Positions 49,427-58,255 of a DNA stretch of 64,000 nt are shown one piece after another (positions within the stretch are counted from its first letter, which is position 1; every line of letters begins with the position of its first letter). The stretch comes from an uncultured Clostridia bacterium (GTDB taxonomy: Bacteria; Bacillota; Clostridia; Christensenellales; CAG-138). The notes below the pieces were generated by a model, which ran no database searches, was not told where the DNA came from, and worked only from the letters and a program-made list of their open reading frames with translations. Made by a program: the position numbers and the translations under genes. Location: assembly GCA_947168855.1 (NCBI GenBank), contig CAMVNO010000007.1, positions 1-64,000 of the forward strand, written 5' to 3'.

Positions 49427-51178
49427 TTATTTCTCCTTTCGGGTGATCGCGCCCATCGGGCAGACCTGCGCGCAGACCGTGCAGCCCACGCAGGTGGTAA
49501 CGTCGATCTTCGCTTTCTTGTTCTCGACCATGACCGAGGGGCAGCCCACGGAGAGGCACTTTTTGCAGCCGATGCACTTCGAGGTATCGACCTCGCACTT
49601 GCCGATGTCGTGCTTGATACGCTTAATGAGAAGGCACGGACGGCGCGTGATGATCGCCGCGGGCACGTCGGAATTCGCCGCCGCGTCGACCGCCGCTTCC
49701 ATCGCTTTGAGGTCCTGCGGATCGACGATGATGATGTTCTTGTAACCGTAGGAGGCGAGGATGTCCTCGATCTTGAGCTTTTCGGCGATCTCACCCTCGA
49801 GCGTGAATCCGCTGCCGGGGTTGTCCTGATGCCCGGTCATGCCGGTGATCGAGTTGTCGAGCACCACGGGGATGACGTTGCCCTTGTTGTAGATGATCTC
49901 CGCCGCGCCGGTCATGCCGGAGTGGAAGAACGTAGAGTCGCCGACCACGCCGAAGACCTTCTTATCGGTCTGACCGGAGGCTTCGAACGCCTTCGCCATG
50001 CCCATCGCGACCGTGAAGCCGCCGCCCATGCAGACGCAGGAATCGAGCGCGTTCAACGGCGGGGCGAAGCCGAGCGTGTAGCAGCCGATGTCGCCCGCCA
50101 CAACGTAGTTCTTGCGGCGGCCGATCGTGTAGAAGAAGCCGCGGTGCGGGCAGCCCGGGCACAGAGCCGGCGGACGGGAGACGGGCTTGACGCCGACGTC
50201 GACCGTTTCGGGCTTCTCGTTAAACAGGCGCTCCTTGAGAAGCTGCGGGTTGAGCTCATAGAGATTGCCGATCAGCTCCTTGCCGACGCATTCGATGCCC
50301 GCCGCTTTGATCTGCTCCTCCATGAACGGATCGAGCTCCTCGACGACGTAGAGCTTTTTGACCTTCTTTGCAAACGCCCTGATGAGGTCCATCGGCAAAG
50401 GATTCGTGAGACCGAGCTTCAAGAACGACGTGCCCTCCGGGAACGCGTCCTTCGCGTATTCGTACGCGATCGAAGCGGTGACGACGCCGATCTCGGAACC
50501 GTTGATCTCTTCTTTGTTGAGCTTCGAAGTGTTTGCGTACTCCTCGAGCGCCGCAAGGTTCTTTTCGACCTTTGCGTGGTTCTTATACGCATTTGCCGGG
50601 CTCGAGACATATTTCATATTGCGCTTGTAGGCGGGTACCTCGCGCTCCGTGCGCTCGCCGAACCGGACGAGGCTCTTACTGTGCGCGACGCGGGTCGTGA
50701 TGCGGTACAGCACCGGCATGTCGAACTTCTCGGAGATCTCGTACGCCTCCTTCAGAAAGTCGAGGCATTCCTGCGAATCGGAGGGCTCCACCATCGCCAT
50801 CTTTGCCGCGCGGGCATAGTGCCGGTTGTCCTGCTCATTCTGTGAGGAGTGCATGCTGGGGTCGTCCGCCGAGACGATAACGAAGCCGCCGCAGACGCCG
50901 TTGTACGCCGCCGTAAAGATCGGGTCCGCCGCAACGTTCACGCCGACGTGCTTCATCGCCGAAAGGGAACGGACGCCCGCGATCGACGCGCCGTACGCGA
51001 CCTCGACCGCGACCTTCTCGTTGGGCGCCCACTCGCAGTACAAAGCGTCTTTATACTGCGGGAGGTTTTCAAAGATTTCCGTGCTGGGCGTGCCCGGATA
51101 CGCCGAGCAGACCTTGACGCCTGCCTCGAACGCGCCGCGCGCGATCGCTTCGTTGCCGGAAAGCAATACAGGATCCAT
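49427..51178 (-). CDS. iorA: Indolepyruvate ferredoxin oxidoreductase, alpha subunit
   Basis: 583 residues. The N-terminal pyrimidine-binding domain begins LLSGNEAIARGAFEAGVKVC with SAYPGTPSTEI. The central thiamine-diphosphate domain shows PALCPGCPHRGFFY, GDIGCYTLGF and VVGDSTFFHSGMTG followed by DNSITGMTGHQDNPGSG. The C-terminal ferredoxin domain has two Cys clusters (CIGCKKCLSVGCP and CVGCTVCAQVCP) for two [4Fe-4S] centres. It is first in the operon and sets its function: oxidative fermentation of amino acid-derived 2-oxoacids. Confidence 0.96.
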   Translation of the reverse strand: MDPVLLSGNEAIARGAFEAGVKVCSAYPGTPSTEIFENLPQYKDALYCEWAPNEKVAVEVAYGASIAGVRSLSAMKHVGVNVAADPIFTAAYNGVCGGFVIVSADDPSMHSSQNEQDNRHYARAAKMAMVEPSDSQECLDFLKEAYEISEKFDMPVLYRITTRVAHSKSLVRFGERTEREVPAYKRNMKYVSSPANAYKNHAKVEKNLAALEEYANTSKLNKEEINGSEIGVVTASIAYEYAKDAFPEGTSFLKLGLTNPLPMDLIRAFAKKVKKLYVVEELDPFMEEQIKAAGIECVGKELIGNLYELNPQLLKERLFNEKPETVDVGVKPVSRPPALCPGCPHRGFFYTIGRRKNYVVAGDIGCYTLGFAPPLNALDSCVCMGGGFTVAMGMAKAFEASGQTDKKVFGVVGDSTFFHSGMTGAAEIIYNKGNVIPVVLDNSITGMTGHQDNPGSGFTLEGEIAEKLKIEDILASYGYKNIIIVDPQDLKAMEAAVDAAANSDVPAAIITRRPCLLIKRIKHDIGKCEVDTSKCIGCKKCLSVGCPSVMVENKKAKIDVTTCVGCTVCAQVCPMGAITRKEK

Positions 51179-51235
51179 GTTTTATTCCGCCTTTCTTACA
51201 GTTTCCGTTTCAAACGGTTGGATTATATGATATAT

Positions 51236-51260
51236 GAAAAGGACAGCCGAAGCTGTCCTT
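51236..51260 (-). terminator. Intrinsic terminator of the MFS gene
   Basis: AAAGGACAGC-CGAA-GCTGTCCTTT, with the minus strand continuing TTTTCATA. It separates the MFS transporter from the ior operon. Confidence 0.75.
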
Positions 51261-51265
51261 TGTCA

Positions 51266-53134
51266 TCAGTCGTCGACGTCCAGCGCCTCCAAGCCTTTCT
51301 TTGCGATCGGCTTTGCGTCGCCGTGCTTTACAAACAACATGGTGAAGAACGCGAGTCCCGCTGCGATCGTCGCGTACGGGAAGAGCGAGGTGAATCCGAG
51401 CCGGTCCATAAACATGCCGGACAGGAACGGCGTGATCGCCTGCGCCGCCATGCTCGCCGCGTAATAGTAGCCGGTGTACTTGCCGACGTTGCCGCCGCGG
51501 GAAAGCTCCACGACCATCGGGAAGGAGTTGACGTTGATCGTCGCCCAGCCGATGCCCGCCAGCGCGAACATGACGTTCATCAGCATGGTGGGTGTGGTCG
51601 CGCGCATGAAGGACGCGCCGAGGAACGTGCCGGTGAGGATCACGACGCCGATCAGAATCGCTTTCTTTCTGCCGATCTTCGAGGAGAGCAGACCGATCGG
51701 CAGGTACGAGATGATCGCCGCCGCCTGCGCGATGATCAGCGTGAGGTTATAGTCCTTGTCGAGCACACGGCCCGCGTAGATCGAATACTTGGAGGTGACG
51801 GCGTTGTAGCCCATGTACCAGAGCACGACCGACGCAAGGATCAGGATGAGGGAGATCTTTTCGCCCTTCGAAAGCTTCTTCGAACCGGACGCCGCCGCCT
51901 CGTCGTCGACGTCGTCGATTCCGAGCTCGCGGCTCTTCTCTTCCATCTCGCCCGCCCACTCCGGCTCCTTGACCGTCACCATGAAGACGACGAGCGCGAT
52001 GAGCATGATGATAATGATCGCGCCGAAGAAGCCGATGTAGCTCATGAACGTGTTCTTGATCGCGCCCGTGTTGAAGAAGATCCCGAGCCCGAGCACCAGC
52101 GCGCACACGCCGCCCGCGCTGCCCATCAGGTTGATGATGGCGTTCGCCTTCGAGCGAAGCGGCTTGATCGTGACGTCCGGCATCAGCGCGACCGCGGGCG
52201 AACGGAAGATCGACATGCCGATCAGCACGACGAGCAGCACCGCGATGAACGCGATCAGCACGCCCGGGTTCGCGATCGTGATGTTCCACACGTACGCCTG
52301 ACGCGCGGGCACGACGTAGTCGATGTAGTCCGGGTTGGTCTTGTACTTGATGTTGCCGAACTCGTCCTGAATGTTGATCTGCGCAAACTCCGCCAGGAAC
52401 GCCTCTTCGGTCGGATATTTCTCATTGAGCTTGAAGCTCACGCCGTCCGGCGTCTGCGGATCTCTGCCGCCCTTTAAGATGTTGTTGACGAACCAGTTTT
52501 CGGACTTGCCCTCGCCCTGATGCGCGTAGATCTCGCGGCAGGCTCTCTCCGCCTCCGGGTTTGCCGCAAGGCGGGCGGGCACGACGAATTTCCGATAGTC
52601 TTCGTTGTCGAGATAGACGCGTTCGCCGTTCTCATAATGCTTGACGCGTCCGTCCTCGCCCGTTTCCACGATCTTCGCGGGGATCATGACGAACTCGTCT
52701 CTGGTATACTTGTCTTTCAGCGTAAAGACCGTGCCGTCATCCGCCTTCAGCTCCTTGTCGCCGACGGTGTCGTAAACCTGTTCGAGCGACATCGTGTTGA
52801 TCTCGGTGATGTTCCTGATGTTTTTGTCGAGCTGCATATAGTCGACTGCGGCGAGCGCAAAGAACGCAACGACCGCAATGATCGTGCCGACAAGCACATA
52901 CGGCTTGCGGCGGCCGAGCTTACTTTTGCATTTGTCGGAAAGTCCGCCGAACAGCGGCAGCAGGAAGAGCGCAAGGATGTTGTCGAGCGCCATGATGATG
53001 CCGGACAGCGTCTGCGTCATGCCGAATTTGTCGGTCAGGATCTTCGGGATGATCGTGTCATATGCCTGCCAGAAGGTACAAATGAGGAAAAAAGCGAATC
53101 CGACGAGGATCGTGCGCTTGTAGTTGAGTTTCAT
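51266..53134 (-). CDS. MFS transporter with a large extracytoplasmic insertion
   Basis: 622 residues from the ATG at 53134 (GGGGG upstream). Twelve or so membrane segments; the MFS A-motif is GGLSDKCKSKLGRRKPYVLV, as in SLC45/GPH-like sugar transporters. Between segments at about residues 100 and 290 lies an uncommon soluble insertion of some 190 residues (KADDGTVFTLKDKYTRDEF and others). A short acidic cytoplasmic loop (DDVDDEAAA) lies near the middle. Sugar or glycoside uptake is likely, but the insertion makes it atypical. It precedes the ior operon on the same strand but has its own terminator. Confidence 0.85.
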   Translation of the reverse strand: MKLNYKRTILVGFAFFLICTFWQAYDTIIPKILTDKFGMTQTLSGIIMALDNILALFLLPLFGGLSDKCKSKLGRRKPYVLVGTIIAVVAFFALAAVDYMQLDKNIRNITEINTMSLEQVYDTVGDKELKADDGTVFTLKDKYTRDEFVMIPAKIVETGEDGRVKHYENGERVYLDNEDYRKFVVPARLAANPEAERACREIYAHQGEGKSENWFVNNILKGGRDPQTPDGVSFKLNEKYPTEEAFLAEFAQINIQDEFGNIKYKTNPDYIDYVVPARQAYVWNITIANPGVLIAFIAVLLVVLIGMSIFRSPAVALMPDVTIKPLRSKANAIINLMGSAGGVCALVLGLGIFFNTGAIKNTFMSYIGFFGAIIIIMLIALVVFMVTVKEPEWAGEMEEKSRELGIDDVDDEAAASGSKKLSKGEKISLILILASVVLWYMGYNAVTSKYSIYAGRVLDKDYNLTLIIAQAAAIISYLPIGLLSSKIGRKKAILIGVVILTGTFLGASFMRATTPTMLMNVMFALAGIGWATINVNSFPMVVELSRGGNVGKYTGYYYAASMAAQAITPFLSGMFMDRLGFTSLFPYATIAAGLAFFTMLFVKHGDAKPIAKKGLEALDVDD

Positions 53135-53242
53135 ATTTGCCCCCGATCGACCGAAAGTCATATTTTTACCTTTTCATTATAACGGAAATGCGTTATAATC
53201 TCAATAGGCTATAATCTTATATTATCAAAAGGAGCATGAAAA

Positions 53243-54076
53243 ATGGGTTGGCTGATCGCCGGAATCGTTGTTGTTGTACTGTTTCTTGTATATGTCCTTC
53301 TGGTCCTGCCGCAAAAGGCGGACAAGGCAAAATTCGCGCCGTTCCAGGGGCTGATGGCGGCGCACCGGGGCTTGTACGAAAAGGATCAGAGCGTGCCGGA
53401 AAACTCGCTCGAGGCATTCAAAAGAGCCGCCGCATACGGCTGCGGCGTGGAGCTTGACGTGCAGTTAAGCAAGGACGGCGCGGTGGTCGTGTTCCACGAC
53501 GACACCGTCGACCGCATGACGACGGAAAAAGGCAGAGTGGACAGCTTCACGCTCGAAGAATTGCAGGCGATGCCCTTGAAAGGCACGGCGTATCGCATGC
53601 CGCTGTTTACCGACGTGATGGCGGTGCTCGACGGCAAGTCCCCCACGATCGTGGAATTGAAATCCACGCCGAATTATCCGGAGCTCTGCGAAAAGACGCT
53701 TGCGATCCTCAGAACGCTCAGGGGTCCGTACTGCGTCGAAAGCTTTGACCCGCGCATCGTGCGCTGGTTTTATAAGAACGCGCCGGACCTCGTCCGCGGA
53801 CAGCTCACCGAATCCTTCTCGCATTGGCGCAAAGCGAAGCTTCCGCTCTGGCGGTGCCTGATGATGCACACGCTGTGCATCAATTTCCTGACGCATCCGC
53901 AGTTCATCGCCTTCGGACGCGGGCACCGTCCGCTGTGCATGCTGCTCGGACGCAAGCTCGGCGCAAAGACGGTCTTCTGGACCGAGCGTCCGGACCACGA
54001 CCACGCGCTGCTTCAAAAGCGCTACGACTGCCGCATCTTCGAGCACTACCGTCCCGAACCGCATTACAAGGCATAG
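53243..54076 (+). CDS. Glycerophosphodiester phosphodiesterase, membrane-anchored
   Basis: 277 residues. An N-terminal membrane segment (LIAGIVVVVLFLVYVLLVLP) precedes the GDPD domain. AAHRGLYEKDQSVPENSLEA (His-Arg and Glu), VELDVQLSKDGAVVVFHDDT (metal Glu/Asp and second His) and VELKSTPNYPE are the standard motifs. It hydrolyses glycerophosphodiesters to glycerol 3-phosphate and an alcohol, possibly remodelling polar lipids or teichoic acid. It has its own terminator. Confidence 0.92.
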   Translation: MGWLIAGIVVVVLFLVYVLLVLPQKADKAKFAPFQGLMAAHRGLYEKDQSVPENSLEAFKRAAAYGCGVELDVQLSKDGAVVVFHDDTVDRMTTEKGRVDSFTLEELQAMPLKGTAYRMPLFTDVMAVLDGKSPTIVELKSTPNYPELCEKTLAILRTLRGPYCVESFDPRIVRWFYKNAPDLVRGQLTESFSHWRKAKLPLWRCLMMHTLCINFLTHPQFIAFGRGHRPLCMLLGRKLGAKTVFWTERPDHDHALLQKRYDCRIFEHYRPEPHYKA

Positions 54077-54079
54077 CAA

Positions 54080-54126
54080 AAGAGGGTGTTCAGAAACACA
54101 GAACTGTTTCCGAACACCCTTTTCAT
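54080..54126. terminator. Long intrinsic terminator after the GDPD gene
   Basis: AAGAGGGTGTTC-AGAAACA-CAGAAC-TGTTTCC-GAACACCCTTTT hairpin with T-tract. The stem has the same layout as the hairpin at 61235-61277, where a 4-5 base middle segment also separates two stems. Confidence 0.8.
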
Positions 54127-54329
54127 GAATTCTCGCTTCGCTCCGCGAATTGTCCTTCGGACATGAATTGCGCCTTCAGAGGAGGTTTGTCAAGGGGATA
54201 TTTCAAACAAACGGCGCACATCCGGAATAGGTGGTGTGCGCTGTTACTTAATACGCTGTCTTTATTCATTATCATCTCAACATATAAAGGGCTTAAACAG
54301 ATAAGTCATATCGTTCATACACCAACGAA
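54127..54329. repeat. Short-hairpin string B and unannotated spacer
   Basis: From 54121 to 54185: CGCTTCGCTCCGCG and GTCCTTCGGAC hairpins are spaced by ATGAATT/GAATTG, as in strings A, C and D. TTTGTCAAGGGG then resembles a recurring intergenic piece at 40.44 kb. Nothing is recognised between 54210 and 54329. Confidence 0.65.
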
Positions 54330-54875
54330 TTATGGATTTATTGCGCCATAAAGTACAAAGGAATTGTTTTTATATTCTCCGAATCTAACCCACAATGTTG
54401 AACCTTCCAGTACTCCCGTTTCTTCTGTTAGCTGTATGCTGCATTTTGCATCATCCAGAAATCCGTACCAATAGCTGTTCTTTATACTATCACCATTATT
54501 CTTTATCTCTGCAGGTGTTACCTTTTTTACATACGTATACGCTTTTTTATAATAAGGCTGTTTTAAGGGATCTTCTTCCTTATAACTGGCAAATTGCAAC
54601 TCGCCTGTTGTCTTATTGAAACAATATATGTGGTAATTTCTGCGTTCGTTGCTGTCCACATAGAATTTTAGAATTGAATCTCCATATTGATTAGTATCTG
54701 TTTCCATCTCTTGATGCCCGAAAGATTTTTCATACATGATTACATCGTTCGCGGTCATTGTTCGGCGCAGATCAATTTCATTTGAAAAATCAATCGAGTA
54801 GTCCATTTTTCTGCAGCCGAGTAACGACAACAGTATAACAAAAAGAAATACCAGCGATAAAAAGTGTTTTTTCAT
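54330..54875 (-). CDS. Lipoprotein of unknown function
   Basis: 181 residues. Signal MKKHFLSLVFLFVILLSL with lipobox LLGC. The body is rich in Tyr, Asp and Asn (EKSFGHQEMETDTNQYGDSI), and the DNA is clearly more AT-rich than the surrounding chromosome, as for the next gene, so both may be acquired. No family recognised. Confidence 0.75.
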   Translation of the reverse strand: MKKHFLSLVFLFVILLSLLGCRKMDYSIDFSNEIDLRRTMTANDVIMYEKSFGHQEMETDTNQYGDSILKFYVDSNERRNYHIYCFNKTTGELQFASYKEEDPLKQPYYKKAYTYVKKVTPAEIKNNGDSIKNSYWYGFLDDAKCSIQLTEETGVLEGSTLWVRFGEYKNNSFVLYGAINP

Positions 54876-54925
54876 TACATACTCCTAAAAAAGCCATACA
54901 GTTATAGAGCTATCTGCATACATTA

Positions 54926-55408
54926 CTACCACTCGCAAGCAATAATCAAAGCACCAGCTTCAATAAAATAATGGAAGTATATTTTTAGACGCTGCTCATT
55001 TCTCCAGCAAATGCTTCCATTGGAATCTACTACATGCTCGCCAAAGAACTTATCATAGTCTGTAATAATACTGCTAACTGTTTTTTCTATCTCCTGTGCT
55101 TCACCATAGCAATTAAGAAGCAATCTGCTCATATCATCATTCGCTCTTTTTTCTTCCGATCCTGAATGATTAAAGCTAACTGACAATTCACCTGATAATC
55201 CATAAAAAACATAATTATTGTACAAAATTATCGTTCTATCTGGCGATATTTCTTCTTTGTTTGGCTCGCCGAGCATTTTTACTGTTTCATAATATGTCGG
55301 GTTTGATGAAATTACTTGCGTAAGCTTATCTTTTTTGCCGTTTCCTCCGCAAGCACATAACGCAATAACCATAATTACCACGAAAACTATAATAACACAA
55401 CGTCTCAT
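54926..55408 (-). CDS. Lipoprotein of unknown function
   Basis: 160 residues. I placed the start at the ATG at 55408 (GGAGGCAAGG upstream) because MRRCVIIVFVVIMVIALCAC gives a good signal and lipobox (ALCACG); a longer frame would put extra residues ahead of the signal. The mature part contains YETVKMLGEPNKEEISPDRT and a conserved-looking W-R-N-E-Q segment. The coding DNA is AT-rich. No family recognised. Confidence 0.75.
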   Translation of the reverse strand: MRRCVIIVFVVIMVIALCACGGNGKKDKLTQVISSNPTYYETVKMLGEPNKEEISPDRTIILYNNYVFYGLSGELSVSFNHSGSEEKRANDDMSRLLLNCYGEAQEIEKTVSSIITDYDKFFGEHVVDSNGSICWRNEQRLKIYFHYFIEAGALIIACEW

Positions 55409-55508
55409 TTCCCTTGCCTCCTTTACTCTTTTGTTTTTTTGCAACGCACATTTGGGAAATAAAAGTGCGCAGCCGGAGCCGCGCACGAAAAACGCAAGCT
55501 CCTTTGCT

Positions 55509-55640
55509 GCCACACAAAATCGAACACATATTTCCGACAAGGGTAGATGTGCTCTTTGAGCCGTGCGTTTTTTCCAAAACGGAAAACACGCACATCTTTC
55601 CTTGTCATTGATGTGTTCCTGTATTCGATCTTGTGTGGCA
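55509..55640. repeat. Long imperfect hairpin of about 130 bases
   Basis: The two arms pair along nearly the whole length: GCCACACAAAATCGAA / TTCGATCTTGTGTGGC, GACAAGGGTAGATGTG / CACATCTTTCCTTGTC and GTGCGTTTTTTCC / GGAAAACACGCAC, with loop AAAAC and one bulge GCTC-TTT-GAGC. It resembles a MITE or a structured RNA. No frame crosses it. Confidence 0.7.
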
Positions 55641-55690
55641 ATTTGGATTATACCACGATGGATATGGAATCGCAATTATTTTGAGATTTT

Positions 55691-56125
55691 ATGGGATTTT
55701 TCACGCTGTTAGAAAACGTACGTCCCGACGAAGGAGGGATGGCGACGCGCGATGGTACGCGCGGGGAGTGCGCGAACTACCTCTGTAATGGAGCGAAGCG
55801 AAATGAAAGCGCAGTGGATCACCGCCGCAAGGTGGTGAGTAAGTGCGCCCTTTCGGTAAAAAACGAGCTCCCCTTGTCAGGGGAGCCGTCAACGCAGTTG
55901 ACTGAGGGGTAGTCAGGAAACTACCCTCCCGTCTCGCTTCGCGAGCCACCCTCCCTAACAAGGAAGGGTCGAAAAGTGTACCAGTTTGAAAAACACCCTT
56001 TACAGAGTAACTCTTCCGGCGCATGAATTGACGGCAAAGCCGTCATGAAGGTCGGTTTTCCGTACGAAAAACCTTCTTGAATGGCAATGAAATTGCCGAT
56101 TCATGCCGAAGGCAATTCATAGGGG
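55691..56125. repeat. Dispersed intergenic repeat and short-hairpin string C
   Basis: No gene in 430 bases. 55868-55975 has CTCCCCTTGTCAGGGGAG, a TCAACGCAGTTGA loop and AACAAGGAAGGGT, a repeat type common in clostridial intergenic DNA. From 56020, hairpins GACGGC-AAA-GCCGTC, GGTTTTCC-GTAC-GAAAAACC, GGCAAT-GAA-ATTGCC and GCCG-AAGGC are spaced by ATGAATT/AATTCAT. Confidence 0.7.
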
Positions 56126-56129
56126 ATGC

Positions 56130-56827
56130 TCAATACCCTTTCCCGAGGTCGATTGTCGTGCCGTCGAGCGCGTTGATCACAACCACGTTGTATTCTCGGA
56201 TATACCCGTGCGTGTCGCTTTGCACAACGCCATTGTTTCGTTCCAACGCCGCACGCTCATCCCGATAAAAATTCTCCCATCCGGAGTTTGTCTTGTTCCG
56301 GTATTCTTCGGTGGCAACGATGTCCGGATAGAAGTAATACGCCGGAACATAATAGAAACCGCCTCCTTTTTCGCAATGCGGCAAAGACCGAGCTTGACCT
56401 TGTCAATCTTGACATAACTTCCGGGATCCCGTTCGAGTTCGTACGCCCAGTGCGCGACGATCATATTCCTGCCCTTCGATACCGCTTCGTCAAACGACAG
56501 AAGCGTCTGATCAGCGCCGAGAATGCGGGTGATTTCCATCGGCGTCTGCCAATAGAGATACACCGGTCCTTTATCGTCGATCACCAGAAACAGGCGTTCG
56601 TATGTCGGAATATCGTCTGCATCGTCGTCCATGCGATCCCCGATTTCACGCGAAGCATATGCAGACGGGAAACCGTTGATCCGGCGCATATAGACAAGAC
56701 CCCAGCCCCAGTTGCGAGTGACGTTATAATCGTCCGCAAAACGTGCGGCGGCAGGACCGCAGAAGCAGAGGGAATAGTTTTCGTCTATCTGCTGCACGAT
56801 CACGCTTCCATGATCGGATTCTATCAT
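56130..56827 (-). pseudogene. Frameshifted, N-terminally shortened gene of unknown function
   Basis: Two frames make one protein. The first covers MIESDHGSVIVQQIDENYSL to about KVKLGLCRI (residues 1-150); the second continues from EKGGGFYYVPAYYFYPDIVA to the stop at 56130. The switch is near CGAAAAAGGAGG (56366-56378) and needs a -1 shift. The N-terminus has no signal or good ribosome site and abuts the ypeB terminator, which suggests a missing front part. It may be a relative of DUF6034-type surface proteins (weak). An assembly error or programmed shift is possible but less likely. Confidence 0.6.
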
Positions 56828-56913
56828 TGCAATGCAACAAAGCTGCAAAATCTTTATGTCGGAGATGTAAGCGAAATGTAATATTTCGGCGGATTTTGCC
56901 GCCCGGAAAAGCC

Positions 56914-56943
56914 GACCGGTTGAAAACGCTTTCAACCGGTCGA
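56914..56943 (-). terminator. Intrinsic terminator of the sleB-ypeB operon
   Basis: GACCGGTTGAAA-ACGC-TTTCAACCGGTC, perfect 12-base stem; the minus strand continues GGCTTTTCC. It lies at the ypeB stop. Confidence 0.75.
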
Positions 56944-56944
56944 A

Positions 56945-58255
56945 TCAAACGACCAGATCGCCCTCGTCGCTGTTCAGGACCTCGAAGATCTCCTCCTCCG
57001 CGCCGGATTCCGCGTTGATGTAGACGATGAAGTACGTCTCGCCGCGGGTGCATTTGAATTCGTAGCAAAGCACCTCGCGCGTGTTCGATTTCGGGATCAG
57101 CGCAAGCGCGGTGTGCTCGAGCGTCAGCGCGTCGCTGAGGCTGTTTCTTGCGTCCGCTTCGGTCATGATCGGGCGGCTGAGATCGCGCTCGCGATGATGG
57201 AAGCGGTAGTTCATTGCGTCGAGCCCGACGACCTTTAGCGTGTCGCGGTCGACGTAGACCTTGACGAGATCGGCATAGAGGATCACGCCGTTCTGCACGG
57301 CGGCGTAGTTGATGACCACCGTGCCCGCGTAGTACTGCGCGTAGGACGGCTCCATCCTGCCGAAGCCGTGTTCCGAAAGATACGCGCTTGCCGCGGCGTG
57401 CAGGCGCTCGCTCTCCTCGTCGGTCGGCGGATCGTTCTTTGTGCCGGAGGGCGTGCCCATGAAATAGAACAGCAGTCCCCCGCGCTCCGTGATCGAAACG
57501 CACAGCTCGCCTTTTTCGTCGCTTGCGGAGAAATCAAAGGTCACGATCGCGCTTTCGGTGCGTCCGTCGAACGAAAGCGCGCGGTCCGGAAACAGTTCCT
57601 GCGCGCGCCGGGTCGCCTCGGCTTCGTCGACCGTTTCGTCCGGCAGTCCCAGCGGCTCCGCCTGCTCGCTGCTTTCGGAAAACGGTCCGTCGTACAGAAG
57701 CGTCGGATAGTTCGTGATGTTCTCTTCATCCGTTTCGCCGCCGTAGAAGCCGTCCTCCGGCGCCTTCGGAAACGCGCCGTCCGTGCAGCCGCCGTCATAC
57801 TGCTCGGCAAGCCCCGAACAGCAGGTCCTGAGCTCGCCCAGGGAGCCGATCTGCTCTTCGGTCAGCATCTGTCCGGACAGCACACGGTCCATCAGCGACT
57901 CCGCAAAATCGCCCGTGCGCGTCAGAAACTGCATCAGTCCCTCGTCGTCTGCATGCGCGACGGGCAGCAGCGACAGCGCGCGGACCGCGCCGGAGGAAAG
58001 GCGCCGGATGTCCGCAAAGGTCTTCGAAAGCCTTGCGGGCGTGCTTGCCGCCTCCAGCTTTGATAGCGCAACGTTCAGATCGGTCAGATCGTTCGAGAGC
58101 GCGCGGTAGGCGCTTTCGGTCTGCGCGTCGATCACGCGCTGCTGCTCCGCAATCGTTTTGCGCTGTCTGAAAAAGGAAACGGTCATGACCGCGAGCCCGA
58201 TCAAAAGGATCGCGGGAAGACCGAACAGCCAGATTTTCTTGGAAACGCGTATCAT
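56945..58255 (-). CDS. ypeB: Germination protein YpeB
   Basis: 436 residues from the ATG at 58255, starting MIRVSKKIWLFGLPAILLIG (signal-anchor). A helical N-terminal half is followed by PepSY-like repeats (ETVDEAEATRRAQELFPDRA, MTEADARNSLSDALTLEHTA), the YpeB arrangement. YpeB stabilises or localises SleB in the spore cortex. It follows sleB with a 4-base overlap (ATGA), the conserved gene order, showing that the organism makes endospores. Confidence 0.93.
   Translation of the reverse strand: MIRVSKKIWLFGLPAILLIGLAVMTVSFFRQRKTIAEQQRVIDAQTESAYRALSNDLTDLNVALSKLEAASTPARLSKTFADIRRLSSGAVRALSLLPVAHADDEGLMQFLTRTGDFAESLMDRVLSGQMLTEEQIGSLGELRTCCSGLAEQYDGGCTDGAFPKAPEDGFYGGETDEENITNYPTLLYDGPFSESSEQAEPLGLPDETVDEAEATRRAQELFPDRALSFDGRTESAIVTFDFSASDEKGELCVSITERGGLLFYFMGTPSGTKNDPPTDEESERLHAAASAYLSEHGFGRMEPSYAQYYAGTVVINYAAVQNGVILYADLVKVYVDRDTLKVVGLDAMNYRFHHRERDLSRPIMTEADARNSLSDALTLEHTALALIPKSNTREVLCYEFKCTRGETYFIVYINAESGAEEEIFEVLNSDEGDLVV

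Noticed and set aside
47816..50845. Plus-strand open frame of about 1000 codons opposite buk, iorB and iorA
   Set aside because: Antisense shadow of GC-rich genes; it is Arg/Asp/His-rich without domains, and the minus strand holds well-known enzymes.
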